NCBI GenBank assembly: GCA_010093685.1
Contig: MU006243.1
Location: 430,929 to 494,928 of the forward strand
Direction of reading: 5' to 3'
From: Ophiobolus disseminans
Taxonomy: Eukaryota > Ascomycota > Dothideomycetes > Pleosporales > Phaeosphaeriaceae
Length of the DNA stretch: 64,000 nt
Below the pieces are notes generated by a model. That model was not told the origin of the DNA. It searched no databases and saw only the letters and a list, made by a program, of their open reading frames with translations. Numbering within the stretch: the first letter of the stretch is position 1; the number at the start of each line of letters is the position of its first letter. Both the position numbers and the translations under genes were made by a program. Shown piece by piece: positions 1 to 11,094 of the stretch.

Positions 1-1142
1 CTTCTGCGTGCCGGCCGTTTAGAGGTCCATATGGAGATCTCGCTGCCAGACGAGAAGGGTCGAGCTCAGATCCTCAAAATCCATACCACCAAGATGCGCA
101 ACAACGATGTCATTGAGTCTGACGTCAATGTGGACGAACTGGCCAAGCTTACGAAGAACTTCTCAGGCGCAGAACTCAACGGTCTAGTCAAGGCAGCGTC
201 GTCCTTTGCCTTCAGTCGACATATCAAGGTTGGTACAATGGCAGCGATCAACCCCGATGTGGAGAACATGAAGGTCAGCCGTGCAGACTTCTTGAGCGCA
301 CTCGATGAAGTCAAGCCATTATTTGGTGTTGCTGAAGAAGAACTTGGCAAGCGACTCTTGCGGGGCATCATCCACTACTCACCTTTCATCAAGGACATTC
401 TCGAAGAAGGCCGCCTATACATCAATCAAGTACGAAAACCCGACTCGACCCCGATTCTCTCTGTCGCACTACATGGCCCGCCCGGCAGCGGCAAGACTGC
501 ATTAGCTGCGAAAATGGCCATTGACTCGGGCTTTCCATTCATCAAACTGATCTCACCCGAGGACATGGTCGGCTTCAGTGAGATGCAAAAGGTGCAACAG
601 CTTGATAAGACTTTCCGGGATGCGTACAAGAGCCCTCTTAGCGTGATCGTGATCGACAATGTTGAGATGCTTGTGGACTGGGTACCCATCGGGCCTCGGT
701 TCAGCAACAGCGTACTCGTCGCTCTGAAGGTCTTGTTGGACAAGCAGCCCCCCAAGGTACGTAATCACCCCATGCTTACGAATGTACAAGCTGACTACTT
801 TAGGATCGCCGCTTGCTGATTTTTGCGACCACAACCGAACGCTCGGTACTAACCCAGCTCGATCTTTTCAGTCGGTTCGACGCCGAAATCGCGGTACCCA
901 ACGTCAACTCGCAGCAAGAGCTCGCACACATCTTGCGGGCATCCGGCGCGTTTGAGGACCGTGACCAACAACGCGCTATTGGCGAGATACAAGAAATCAC
1001 AGGTAGCCAGGAGATTGGTGTCGGCATCAAGAAGATCTTGACAGGTATTGAAACAGCGAAGCAGGATCAAGACGTGCCTGGGCGCTTTGCTAGGGTCATG
1101 TCCAGGGCCATTGCAGCGAACAGGGGTACGTACGGGCAATAA
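1..1142 (+). CDS. sec18: Sec18/NSF vesicular-fusion ATPase, 3' part
   Basis: Partial gene: the reading frame is already open at base 1, so the start lies outside the window. Exons are 1-756 and 804-1142, with a 47-nt intron at 757-803. NSF/Sec18 is the hexameric AAA+ ATPase that disassembles SNARE complexes after membrane fusion. Visible here are the end of D1 (LLRAGRLEVHMEI, followed by the FSGAEL helix) and a complete D2 with Walker A (GPPGSGKTALAAKM) and the degenerate Walker B region (VIVIDNVEML), then the C-terminal lid. The intron joins DKQPPK to DRRLLIFATT, which restores the conserved D2 strand. The stop is TAA at 1140-1142. Confidence 0.95.
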
Positions 1143-2904
1143 TCGAGCATCCGGGCATGTGGTGCGCCTAGAGGTTAGGCAAATAGGACGTCCCGAGTAG
1201 ACTAGACGGTATCGAATCATACCTGAGGGTTACAGCGATCAGGTTTTCGATAGATATGCACGTCCCGCTCAACTAGCAGCACGGCGCGGTTAGCCTCATG
1301 TAGCTCGTTCGGCGCATGGTGTCTGGGTGCGATTGGCGAAGGCTGAGGATACTACCTGATAGCTTGGGCACGTTGTACCACATGGCTCCGAGTGGCTGAA
1401 CATGCCTCGCTCGCATGGCTGCCTCTGACAGCTGTGACACCGGATCGGCTCGACAACGCTGGGCCAGCCCCCATGCAACGGTGATGTGCGTGATCCATGC
1501 CTTAGTCAGTAAGCCTAGCGAATTCCCCACAGTTCGTCAATCCTTATGTGCGAAAACTGAAATCGGTGGTGAAACATTTCAGTCGCTGGCATGGTCACTG
1601 AGGTAAGCCTGCTTCGGACAGGGTCACCGTCGGGTGGCACTTTGAACGGCGAAAGGATTCTCGACGTCGGGAGTTGGCGTGCATGTTCGAGGTGGTCACA
1701 TGGAGTAGGACGAGCTAGGCCAGCTCCTTCACCGCCGCCAATGCTGTTGCTACGTTGCTTTGTCTTTGCATGTCGCTAGTGAGCGTTGTGCGAGGTTACG
1801 CAGACAGGGATCAGCACCGGTATAAGGCATCAGTACGCCAAGCCCAACCTGCAGCGAGGCGCGGAGTTCGTCTAGGTGGCCAATTGGGCTGCTTTTGCCC
1901 TGTTCATACTGCTCCTCGTGGAGATGACGCACCCTAGATGGAGGGGCAGAAGCCAGCGGGGCAGAGGCCGGACCATAAACATTTCTCGACACCCTTCCAC
2001 GACCACGCCAGTCAAACGCAAATACATCTCGTGCTGCAACCTCACTGCAGGCTTCACGCGCGCAGCCCCTCTCAATCTCTTGCTCCTGGCCATAACCATC
2101 TGCCTACTGCACCCAGACTGACTGCAGCGATCTTCCACACGCCTTACCCAGATTGCATGATCAATGGCGTTGGCAAGCAGTCGAGCCAACGCATCAATTT
2201 GACAACACTTAGCATGTCCGTCAGGCAGACTACCCATGCACCTACAGCTGTGGAGCTGTCGCTGCTTTTGCCTGACGTTGGCGTCCGCGTCTGATGCGCT
2301 TACCATGCCTTGCTGCCTTTAGCACTGCACTGATGCCGGTCATCGACGGCATTGTTCCCAGACTCACACCCTATTGCCATTGCATCCCAATTCGCCCCGC
2401 CGGACCTTCCTGCGGATACGAGCTGAAGATTGACTCCACTAGTTGCTCTCCCTGGCCAATTGGCTCTCTCTCGGATTCAGTGTCCCGTCGAGGCATCGTG
2501 GATCGGCTGCGGCCTACGGTCTGGGGCATTCATCCAGCCCAGTCTAAATGACGCTTTCATGGCCGGCTTCAGCGGGAACAGACCTCAGTGGATGCAAGAC
2601 TATGCAGCGTTATCATCTTGTGGGCGGGGTCACGGCAGTAGACGGCATGAAGGGGTCAAAGCTATGCCCCACTGAAAAACATGCATCTCTTTGCCTCCAT
2701 GGTGAAAGGTATAAAAGGAGGTCATGTTACGACAAAGTAGGAGTGGATTTCTGACTCTTTTCTCTTCAGTTCTCCCCAGACTTTCATCGCTATCCCATCA
2801 CGTTGATATCCAAGCCTAGCTTGATCCATTTACCAGTCTCCAACTCAAGACCAGCTCCACTCCATACTCCAACTCACACACCGGAAGTTCACCAAACTAC
2901 CACC
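1143..2904. other. Intergenic region between sec18 and the Y/P-rich gene
   Basis: About 1.76 kb with only short, overlapping ORFs on both strands, none with a recognisable domain or plausible splice structure. The right end holds the promoter and leader of the next gene (TATA box near 2710, then CT-rich sequence). Confidence 0.6.
2710..2717 (+). promoter_or_regulatory. TATA box of the Y/P-rich small-protein gene
   Basis: TATAAAAG about 190 bp upstream of the ATG at 2905, followed by a pyrimidine-rich leader (about 2755-2780), which is typical of strongly expressed fungal promoters. Confidence 0.55.
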
Positions 2905-3569
2905 ATGCCTGCTACTCATGCATATTACTCATCCTATCCCCAGACCTCCTATCCGATTCAGGTGCCACAGAAGCCGGGCTACTACTACCCACCTCAGCAC
3001 ACCTACGGACGCGTGTCAGCATCACCACCTGAAGCCCCGGATAGTGTCACCACTTCCGGAGTTGCATCTTATGAACCATCAGCGGCGTCTAGCAATTATG
3101 CCGGCAGTGCGAGTGATTACGAATCCACCAATGGCGCCACCAGCGTGGACCTCCTTGACTACATGGGAAACCGTCTGAACGGCTCATTTGATCCAATGCC
3201 ACTGGATCGAAGTCTGGCAAAGCAGGCACAGACGTAAGTCCCCCTCACTACGAACAAAGTATTTAGACTAACGACCAGCAAGATCTGGGGAACTCAACGC
3301 TAAGCACCGCGAACTCCTCGAATTACAGGCTCTTGCTCAGCGCCGGTTGGCTGGCGCGCAACTGAGTTTCGCCGAGGGCATGAAAACCGCAAAGGAAGTG
3401 CAAAAGGATCTCCAGTGGACGCAGAAGCGAGTCGAGTATGTTTGAGACTGAGTTCCGTGAACACGCGAGCTGACAGATTTGCAGTGCGCTCAATGATCGA
3501 GCCGCGCGCAAGTACCCTGAACAGTTCAGAACTGCCCAGCGGAGATACCCAGCACCTGTTGACTACTAG
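2905..3569 (+). CDS. Small conserved fungal Y/P-rich protein
   Basis: Three exons, 2905-3233, 3283-3435 and 3485-3569, give 188 aa. The start ACCACCATGCC has good context; an in-frame upstream start at 2803 is not needed. The N-terminal half is low complexity (Tyr/Pro/Ser). The C-terminal part is a charged helix starting SGELNAKHRE, containing EVQKDLQWTQKRV and ending QRRYPAPVDY, a pattern I associate with small Pezizomycotina proteins of unknown role. The second intron is supported because it turns a premature TGA into a helical continuation (RV|DALNDRAARKYPEQ). The acceptor of intron 1 at 3282 is chosen because the alternative at 3278 gives an immediate stop. No function is assigned. Confidence 0.8.
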
Positions 3570-5251
3570 GTCTCCTGGCCACCAAATACGCCCTACGGCA
3601 CTGTTGATGATACACCCATACATATTTCGGTTCTCCTCCAAAATACCGGCGGCATTTTCTTCTACTTTTCACAATTTCCTGGAAACGATTTACGACCCTT
3701 GCTATCTTTTTCTGCAATCATGCTGGAACATCGACTTCCGCTCCACTCCGCTCCACTTACCGCCGCTGCTTTAGCATATCCACGCCAGCTTTCTGTTTTT
3801 GGGCTGTGACTCGGTTCGGGCCGTTGCAGCTTTCGCGCTTATGGCAGCTAGCGAACGAATCGCGGCATTTGATCGAAGGTCGGGACTGCAGGCCTGGTCC
3901 CAACAGTTGACGCGCTGTCGGGCGCTGCGAACTGCTGAAACTCCGTATGATTTGCTCGGGATGAACGAATGGCGTGCAAGGGTAGAGATACGACAGGTCC
4001 ATTTGTGGAGAGTATGTTCTGCTATTTCCTATTCTAGCGATTTGAACGTGACTGCTTCTGGTTGGGTAGGGGGATATTATGGGGCTAGTTGCTTGTGGCT
4101 TGGTGGTTAGTAATGGTTGTAGGCTTGAGGTGTGCTTGACCCTCTTCTTGACTGTTCGTTGGTGTAATGGCCTGCATGACGACCATAGTAGTTGTGGTCA
4201 ATGGCTTACTATGCGCTGATTCTAAAAAGAACTCTACCAGACCTGATACGACTAATGGCACCAAATGTGACCAAGCATGCTACCGCTCCTTTTTCCGGTA
4301 GATGCCGCTGGCTGGACTTGGAATCTAATCATTTCGTGCGAGCAGGCATCACCACATCCTCAACGCCGAGCCGGTCGAATATCTTGCTTTTCCCTAATCA
4401 CTTGCAACTTTGACTATAACTGTCTGTCCGACACGTACACGACGTCTACAAAAATGTCACAACCGGAGCCCACTCGGTCTTACTAGTCGGAAAGTACCCA
4501 AGCTCACCACGGGCGTGACACAGACGTTCACGGCCGAAGCGTGGGGTACCACAACATGGCATTGGCGTTTCATGAAGCGAGAGGCCCCCCTGCCCCAAAC
4601 TCGGAAGCAAGGCAGCCCAAGTACGACATCCTTACGCGGAAGGGTTTTCGAGCGGTGAGCTCCGTCCCGTGGAATCTGGGGTGTATGTTTGGTTGGTGGA
4701 GCGCGCGGGCGCTGAGGTATGTGGGAAGGACCAAGGCGTCGGAGCGGGACATGCGTGGTTATCAGTATGCGGTCTGACATTGACAGATGGAGAGTGGGGG
4801 TGCGGTCGGGAGTTGTGTGACGGGCGAGAATAAGCGGCCGGACGCGACTTCGGCGGTGCAAGGAGGCTCTTGCAGAAATATTCCAGGTTGCCTTTCTGCT
4901 TTGCCTTGAAGACTTCGAGCTACCTTACCTGCATTGGTAGCAAACGTCTGCGTCGAGTGAGTATGCTTCCGGTGTAATTGATCTAGAGCGACATGGGTGT
5001 GTTGCGGTTGCATGCTTTTCGGGATGGTCCTGGAAACTAGATAAAAGGGAGGCTCTGTCCGTTGATTAATGTTTGGGTTCGAAGGGTGAGTTGCCAAACG
5101 TTCAATAGTGTGTAGAGTGTGATATTTAGTCAATTTCACATCGTCTTAAGACCAACTGGTTTCCAAAGGCGGTGAAACAAACGGGGGTAGTTGACTGGGC
5201 GTAACATTGAGAAGACTATGTAACCCCATTTGTGAATTATCGATGCGCAGT
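3570..5251. other. Intergenic region, no convincing gene
   Basis: About 1.7 kb between the 3' end of the Y/P-rich gene (+) and the 3' end of the Rho-like gene (-). Short ORFs on both strands (for example 3799-4110 and 4541-4777) have no domain, no splice partners and no favourable start context. No repeats stood out. Confidence 0.55.
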
Positions 5252-6303
5252 TCACGACTCTGACGCTGGTGCCTCAGCCAGAGCCGGTTGCGTACTGCCC
5301 AGCTTATGGTATAGATGCCAAGGTGCGAATATCTCCTTGGGTTCGCCTGGTTCTGATGACGACTCATTGGCTCTCTTCGCCGGAGGGGACGAGCCGTCTT
5401 TTCCTCTGCTAGTCTTGGCCACATCAGCAACAGCGTTGCGTGCGGTCTTGAACCACGGGTTTGCCTCTAGGATCATATGAAAGATGGTCTCACAAACTTC
5501 TTTGACACCCTCGTTTGTGTACGATGAGCACTCAAGATATTTGACTGCTCCTATTCTTTTAGCCGTTTCGTCTCCCTATATAGGACTTCAGTGCTTTTAA
5601 AAAGGAGGTGCATCATTGCATCATGAACACTTACGTCTTCTTTAGTTGATGGCTTTATCCCACGTGCAGCAAATTCCTTGACAACCCTGGGATAATAACG
5701 CAAGTCTGTTTTCAAGCCGATGAGGAACTTTGGGGCGCCCATGCAATTACACTGTTCCACCTCCGAATTCCACTGATAGTTCAATATCAGTCTACAATCT
5801 GGAATAGAAGTCATGCCGTCTTACATGGCTGGCGACGATTTCAGGATACTCTGGCTCGTCAACTGTCCTGAAGAAACAAAACACTCTAGTCTCTGAATAC
5901 GACAGATGTCTAAGCCTGTCATAATCACATCCCGTATCCCACAGTGCCGTCTCGAACTGCACTCTATCATATTCAAACTCGGCAGGAAATTGGTCGGATG
6001 CAATTGGCACCGCGTACTATACTTGACACAAGTCACCACGAACATCGCTGCTCTTGGCTAGTGAACTTACTGATGACCAGAATCCCTTGGATGTGCGGCT
6101 AATTTAGTCAGTATTCGTCATTCCGTACGTCTCATTAATACAAGAAAATGGGCATACATAGCAAAGGCTGTCCTTCCGCAACATGTGCCAACAAGGCGAA
6201 ATTTCAACGAAATTTGATTCTTCTCATTCACCAGGACTGAGTCCATCTCCAACGGGTCTCTGGCTGGCAATTGTTTTCTTGAAACGAAGAGTCGTCGCCT
6301 CAT
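5252..6303 (-). CDS. Atypical Rho-family small GTPase (likely pseudo-GTPase)
   Basis: Five exons on the minus strand: 6303-6158, 6098-6071, 6016-5825, 5772-5635 and 5575-5252; 275 aa, with all four junctions in phase. Rho hallmarks: DQFP before the effector loop, LWDT, DYDRLRHLSY, the Rho-type G4 loop GLKTDL (about residues 141-146) and G5 YLECSS (about 181-186). Key positions deviate. The P-loop reads VGTCCGRT (residues 38-45), so the first Gly is Val and the Mg/phosphate-contacting Lys is Arg. The usual DTAGQE of switch II is shortened to DTGC, which removes the catalytic Gln. There are extra residues between P-loop and effector region. The C-terminus ends in SES with no CAAX prenylation box. 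These changes suggest loss of normal GTP cycling and membrane anchoring. The start could instead be Met20. It is the minus-strand neighbour of the Helo-like gene. Confidence 0.8.
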
Positions 6304-6666
6304 TTTGCTGTTTCGTTTATGCTTGACTTCGGTGCAGGATAATGCTTTCGATTGGACTTTCTAGGTCTAAGTAGGAATGTTTGCTAGATGCTCACCACTT
6401 TAACCCTCACCACTCGGCATGGGAGCTAAGACAGCGGCCAGTCGAAGTTCAGGTCTTTCTGAGATCCCCGAGCCGGCTACACTTGCTTTCGGCGTCTCGG
6501 TTGACATAGACTTGTTGTTAGTGGCGGTTTGGTGCTCTATAGCTGCACAACAGTCGGAAACAGTGACGGCAGACGCGAAAACAGATGTCAGAGCCGGCTC
6601 TTGATTCCCAGAAACGGATCCTCGATTTGAGGTAGGCACTTCCTGGCTTGCCACCTGATGTGAAAT
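6304..6666 (-). other. Gap between the Rho-like and Helo-like genes; open frame continues past the Helo-like stop
   Basis: From 6666 down to 6400 on the minus strand the Helo-like reading frame stays open after its TGA, encoding about 88 further Ser/Thr/Ala-rich residues that resemble in composition the segment before the stop. No phase-compatible canonical intron was found that would fuse it to the Rho-like gene. Confidence 0.5.
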
Positions 6667-7516
6667 TCACTGGAGTGTCATGCTAGAAATGGGCTGAGTT
6701 CCTGGCGTCCACGCGCTGGTGACTGAAGATGTGTCCCAGTCATCTACATTGTGTCTTTGAGTGTTTTCCGCAAGTGCTGTGGTCGCAGACGAAACGACAG
6801 TTGAAGCAGACGTGACGCAATTTTGGAGGTGGCGTACGCTTGCAGGACTGTACTTTGGGTACATATCCTTGAATATAGTCTCTAAGGTGGCAATTCTGAC
6901 GTATAGATTCGTTGCAAGTTGATTGATATCTGTGTGAATGATTTCGGACTTGCTTAGTAGTTCGCAGTCTCTTCTTTGATAGTGGCTTGTTGAAAGCTGC
7001 AAACTGTTAGTACCGAAAGAAAGGTATGTTGCGTACTTACAATGTAACAGACTGGAGGGATAGTTGGAGGGCGTCCTTATAAGCCTGGACTTCCTGTCTG
7101 TGTATAGCAATTTGATCATTCGCATCCTTCAATCGCAAAGCCCGCCGAGTATCATCGAGAACCCTGACATCTTTATTGGCTAGTATCAGCAATGTTCTCA
7201 ACTTCTCGAGGCTGTCGCATCCGTCGCCTAGTATGACCTTCAACTCGGCCCAATGGGTACCGATGTAGCCTGTCAAAGGGGCTCGGGCACCGAGGTCTTC
7301 AAAACTATCTTCAATGGTCCTGAAGATGGATTGGAGACTTTTGAGATCGGCCAACATGGCGTTGATATTGGTGCCCGCATCACCGAAGCCGTTCCCCAGC
7401 TTTCTCAACTCAATACTAACTTTCGAAGCAACGGTGACAAGCGAAAAAACTCCCAATCGTAACAGAGAAGGGATCCATGGCTCTGTGAAGGTGGACGATC
7501 CGGGTGTAGAGTTCAT
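6667..7516 (-). CDS. Helo-like / fungal STAND N-terminal-domain protein
   Basis: Exon 1 is 7516-7041. The residues after the start (GVFSLVTVASKVSIEL, then an amphipathic helical series ending near QAYKDALQLSLQSVT) match the general plan of the fungal N-terminal domain of STAND proteins (Helo_like_N), found in cell-death and incompatibility proteins and in many stand-alone fungal proteins. Exon 2 is read as 6985-6667, giving 264 aa. This needs an ACAAG acceptor at 6986. The better TTTGCAG acceptor at 6997 leads to FFQQATIKEE and then a stop, while the downstream coding frame lies one base away. The tail is Ser/Thr-rich and disordered. Either an unusual acceptor is used or the gene carries a one-base deletion. 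Confidence 0.6.
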
Positions 7517-8034
7517 CAGGCTCTGCTAGTTGGGTTGCAGGTTATCTTATCGAGACGAGGATATGGCTCAAGGCTGAATCTTGACGTAGGAAGCCTTATG
7601 AGGACGCACTGCCCCAGTGCGCAGCCGCAAGGCACATCCCACCCCAAAGGCTGCTGCTGCTGAGTCCATCTCAGTCTGGTTTGACTTCAAGATGTCCTTT
7701 ATTCAGGAACTTCTAGGAGAGAGAAAGGAGACAACGTTGGTGTTGGTATTCGCTGCCAAGTAGTCACATGGAGGCCGGGAAGCTTGGGTGATTCTTTCAT
7801 ACTGAAGGTCAATATGAATCCATGCTCCGCTGCCGAGGAGAACGGTACTTTCCAGAGGTCTGTATCGATGGTGTGGTGGTCGTTGATAGGCTGTGAGATG
7901 TGACGACGGTGGTGCCCCGCGCTGACTCAGTCGCGCCTGAGCTGAAAGCTGAAAATGACTCGCACCACAATAATTTCGCAACCCCCGCCGCAACGCCAGC
8001 AACCGTCTAGCTGTCTCGCACGATATATGCCAGC
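7517..8034. other. Divergent promoter region, Helo-like gene / rmt2
   Basis: About 520 bp between two diverging starts. No ORF of interest and no clear motif. Confidence 0.5.
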
Positions 8035-9270
8035 ATGGACGACCCTGCATTCGAAATTGAGACAGACGCCCAAACACAGAGCATCCTACTAGCTGCCGCA
8101 AACCATGATGTCTCTGCCCTCCGCAATCTCCTTCGCAATTCTTCCGCGAACGTGCAAGACTCTGAGACTGGGTTCACGCCATTGCATGCCGCAATAGCAG
8201 CATGTGAATCAGATGAAGAGACTGGAAAGACAAATACAAACGGTGACACGAACGCGCAGATAGATGGAGTCATAAAGCAGCAGGAGATCGAGGCTGCAGT
8301 GAAGACCATGAAGCTGCTCTTCGAGAATGGTGCGATTTGGAACGATTTGGATACAAATGACGAGACGCCAGGATGTATAGCACACAGGCTAGGCTTGAAG
8401 GAGCTCTATGAGCTATGCGTGGATGCTGGGGTGCGAGCCGAGCTGCTGCTGAGCCGCCTTGACGCTTACCAACTTCTCGGGGATGCGGAGTCCGAGGAAG
8501 ATGAAGAAGAGGAGGTAGCCGGAACATTTCACGAGAGTATTGAGAATATAGACCTCAACTCAGAAGATGCCCAGGTTGACAAATCTACCGAGAACCCGAA
8601 TTACCTCGCGTCCACCCTCACGTTCGATCGAGATCGCATACTAGATGAGTCTGCCAATGGTGTCATGATGGAATGGGAGACAACGTTGATGCGACGGTCT
8701 GCAGAACTTCTTATTCCTACCCCGGACCTGCGCGTGCTTAATGTGGGTCATGGCATGGCTATCATCGACAGCATTATCCAAGAGAAGAAGCCGAAGTCAC
8801 ATCATATCATCGAAGCGCATCCAGACGTGCTGAAGCGCATGAGAGAGCAGGGGTGGTACGCAAAGCCAGGGGTCGTCATTCACGAGGGACGATGGCAAGA
8901 CATTGTACCCAGTCTCGTGGAGAAAAATGAGATGTTCGACGCGATATATTTTGATACATTCGCGGAAGAGTACAAAGCTTTGCGAGATTTCTTTAGTGAG
9001 TTCGTGATTGGCCTATTGGATCCAGCTGGTGGCACTGGCGGGGATGGAGGAAGATTCGGTTTCTTCTGTGGGATGGGTGCAGATCGACAGGTCGCATACG
9101 ATGTCTACAACAAGATCGTGGAAATCGACCTCTTCGAAGCCGGCTTCGATACTGAGTGGGAGACTATTCCGGTACCCGATCTTGACGAACAAGGTGAATG
9201 GGACGGCGTGAAAAGAAAGTACTGGGCTCTTAAGGACTACAAATTACCGACGTGTAGCTTCATTGGATGA
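8035..9270 (+). CDS. rmt2: Protein arginine N5(delta)-methyltransferase Rmt2
   Basis: Intronless, 411 aa. The N-terminus carries ankyrin-type repeats (TPLHAAIAACE near residues 48-58 and a second unit ending near residue 140). An acidic linker (EEDEEEE) follows, then a class I SAM-methyltransferase fold with motif I LNVGHGMAIID at about 234-244 and the acidic post-I HHIIEAHPDVL. The order ankyrin + GAMT-type methyltransferase and the length match yeast Rmt2, which methylates the delta nitrogen of an Arg of ribosomal protein L12. The C-terminus contains the conserved KRKYWALKDYKLP segment. The ATG follows the short divergent promoter. Confidence 0.93.
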   Translation: MDDPAFEIETDAQTQSILLAAANHDVSALRNLLRNSSANVQDSETGFTPLHAAIAACESDEETGKTNTNGDTNAQIDGVIKQQEIEAAVKTMKLLFENGAIWNDLDTNDETPGCIAHRLGLKELYELCVDAGVRAELLLSRLDAYQLLGDAESEEDEEEEVAGTFHESIENIDLNSEDAQVDKSTENPNYLASTLTFDRDRILDESANGVMMEWETTLMRRSAELLIPTPDLRVLNVGHGMAIIDSIIQEKKPKSHHIIEAHPDVLKRMREQGWYAKPGVVIHEGRWQDIVPSLVEKNEMFDAIYFDTFAEEYKALRDFFSEFVIGLLDPAGGTGGDGGRFGFFCGMGADRQVAYDVYNKIVEIDLFEAGFDTEWETIPVPDLDEQGEWDGVKRKYWALKDYKLPTCSFIG

Positions 9271-9314
9271 ACAAGAGGGCCGGGATAAAGTCACAACGTT
9301 TGACTATGACGACT

Positions 9315-10469
9315 TCAATTGCCATTTAATCCGTCGAGGCCATCCATCAAACCATGTTCTTGTAGTAACTTGTTGTATCGTTCCTGTCGTGGTTCAATGA
9401 GTTGTTTCGCTGCCTCCGCGCCGGCGACCGGTAGCCGCTTCAGACCTTTGTTTTTAAAGCTCTTCGGCACCATCCTTGGATCCAGCAGTCCGACTTGTAC
9501 CAAGACCGAAGCCTGGTCCCAGTACATGTGTTCGGACACTAGTTTACCGCCCCTTACTGTCACAATGCTGACCATGGGAATTTCAACAAATTTGTCTGTT
9601 GGCTGGAGACCGGGAAGAATCCAATCAACCTCATCGGAATGCGTAAAAGAAATGACCATCTCATCCACGACCCGATTGATGCCCATTGTTCTCGATACCA
9701 ACCGAATCTTGAAATCTTCCACTAAGCTCGGCACAAAGAACTCGCGGTAAAACTCTTCAAGTTTCTTCCTCCCTATGCCACCCTCGAGTGTTGGTAGAAT
9801 ACTGACGTGCGGGCTGTTTTGAGTCATATTGGCGACAACGCTCATGCTCGCCCGTTCTGGGACATCGTCCTCATACTTGGCATTCCACATATCTTGCACA
9901 ATTGGCTCCAGGTCCACGTTCTTCTGGAAGCCTTTGCGTACGCATGCCAGCGCCCTGCTCCACGAGAGATTCGCCTCTACCTCTGAGTATGCCTTTGACG
10001 ATGGATCCGCGAACCCTGTCGCACACTGCTTGTACTGGTATAATTTCCATTCGCACATGTCGGGACGCGGACTGGACTGGCTCAATCCTGCCACGTGCAC
10101 CTGCAACTGGTGTGAACCGGGATATTTTGTTTTCGCGCCTGGCAGCAGTGGCGGGTAGAATGCTATAATTGCGCAGCATTTGGCCAGAGGCTTCATGGCT
10201 GTCTTGAGCACCACACTCGCTGCATCTCCATATGATATAATCGCATAGTGTTCGCCGAGTTTCAGATCTTCATGGAGGTGCTTCAGGGTGCGTACGTATT
10301 CGGGGCTAGTCGCGGGATCGTACGGGAGGAATCGTGCGTCGAAGCCTTCTTCTTTCCAGTTAAGAAGTGTTCGTTCGGAGGGCTGCGAAGTAGCTGTGAT
10401 CCAAAGGCGAGGACTGCCGGAGTTGAAGCTTAGGAAACTGTTGTTTTGATCGAAGGATGTGATGGACAT
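9315..10469 (-). CDS. Two-domain protein: degenerate dienelactone-hydrolase-like + SnoaL/NTF2-like
   Basis: Single exon, 384 aa. Residues about 20-170 have an alpha/beta-hydrolase/DLH-like pattern (HYAIISYGDAAS at the expected nucleophile elbow, then AIIAFYPPLLPG), but the usual nucleophile Cys/Ser is not obvious, so catalysis is doubtful. Residues about 215-340 resemble a SnoaL/NTF2-like cone (KKLEEFYREFFVPSL, VVDEMVISFTHSDEVDWILPG, GGKLVSEHMYWDQAS). This fusion is known among fungal uncharacterised proteins. It lies tail to tail with rmt2, whose stop is 44 bp away. The substrate is unknown. Confidence 0.75.
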   Translation of the reverse strand: MSITSFDQNNSFLSFNSGSPRLWITATSQPSERTLLNWKEEGFDARFLPYDPATSPEYVRTLKHLHEDLKLGEHYAIISYGDAASVVLKTAMKPLAKCCAIIAFYPPLLPGAKTKYPGSHQLQVHVAGLSQSSPRPDMCEWKLYQYKQCATGFADPSSKAYSEVEANLSWSRALACVRKGFQKNVDLEPIVQDMWNAKYEDDVPERASMSVVANMTQNSPHVSILPTLEGGIGRKKLEEFYREFFVPSLVEDFKIRLVSRTMGINRVVDEMVISFTHSDEVDWILPGLQPTDKFVEIPMVSIVTVRGGKLVSEHMYWDQASVLVQVGLLDPRMVPKSFKNKGLKRLPVAGAEAAKQLIEPRQERYNKLLQEHGLMDGLDGLNGN

Positions 10470-11094
10470 GGTGACTGTGGTAGCTGGGTAGACGCTAAGA
10501 TGGGGTGCAACTGTTTACAAAACGAGAGAGAAACCCGCAGGCACGTCACCCTCAGTTTCAGTGAGACCATACTGTCCTTGTCAGGATCCTGGCTCGTCGT
10601 CCAAGTTTCAGATGGAAAGCTTGAGCACGGACCCATCGTGGGGAGATGCGAGATGACGCAAGTCTCGCGTGGGCATCGCGTGGCACGCTGCACAGTAGCA
10701 CAACCATCTCAGATCTCATTCCACCATTTACAGTCATGAATCTTGTTACACAATACACACTCACAATAAAGTGATAATAGTTGAAGAAATGACTTGCAAT
10801 CGGCTCCGGTCGAGTTCTGGTCAATCGTCCCAGGTGCTGCAAGGATTCGTCTTGAAACCTACCTCGGTAAATCTATTGAAAAGGTTGTGTACCATCGCAA
10901 TACCTTGAAGATACTGTTAAATCGAGAAAACGTTTTGAGGGTAGACGGATCTTAGTAGGCTAGGACACTACTATCTGCAACCCCTGGTGTCGTTTCGACT
11001 CGGAATGACGCCATCACAAAAAAGTTCTCCCCCCAAGCTCGAAGCTCCATGAAGATACTAGTAAACCTCAATCGCAAACTCACTGATATCAACA
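10470..11094. other. Divergent intergenic region
   Basis: About 625 bp between the SnoaL-domain gene (-) and the peroxiredoxin locus (+). Nothing else recognised. Confidence 0.5.

Noticed and set aside
3799..4777. Several short plus-strand ORFs after the Y/P-rich gene
   Set aside because: No homology pattern, no start context and no way to join them by splicing.
6099..6402. Helo-like and Rho-like genes as one spliced gene
   Set aside because: No canonical donor/acceptor pair with matching phase was found in the gap; only AAG acceptors would fit.
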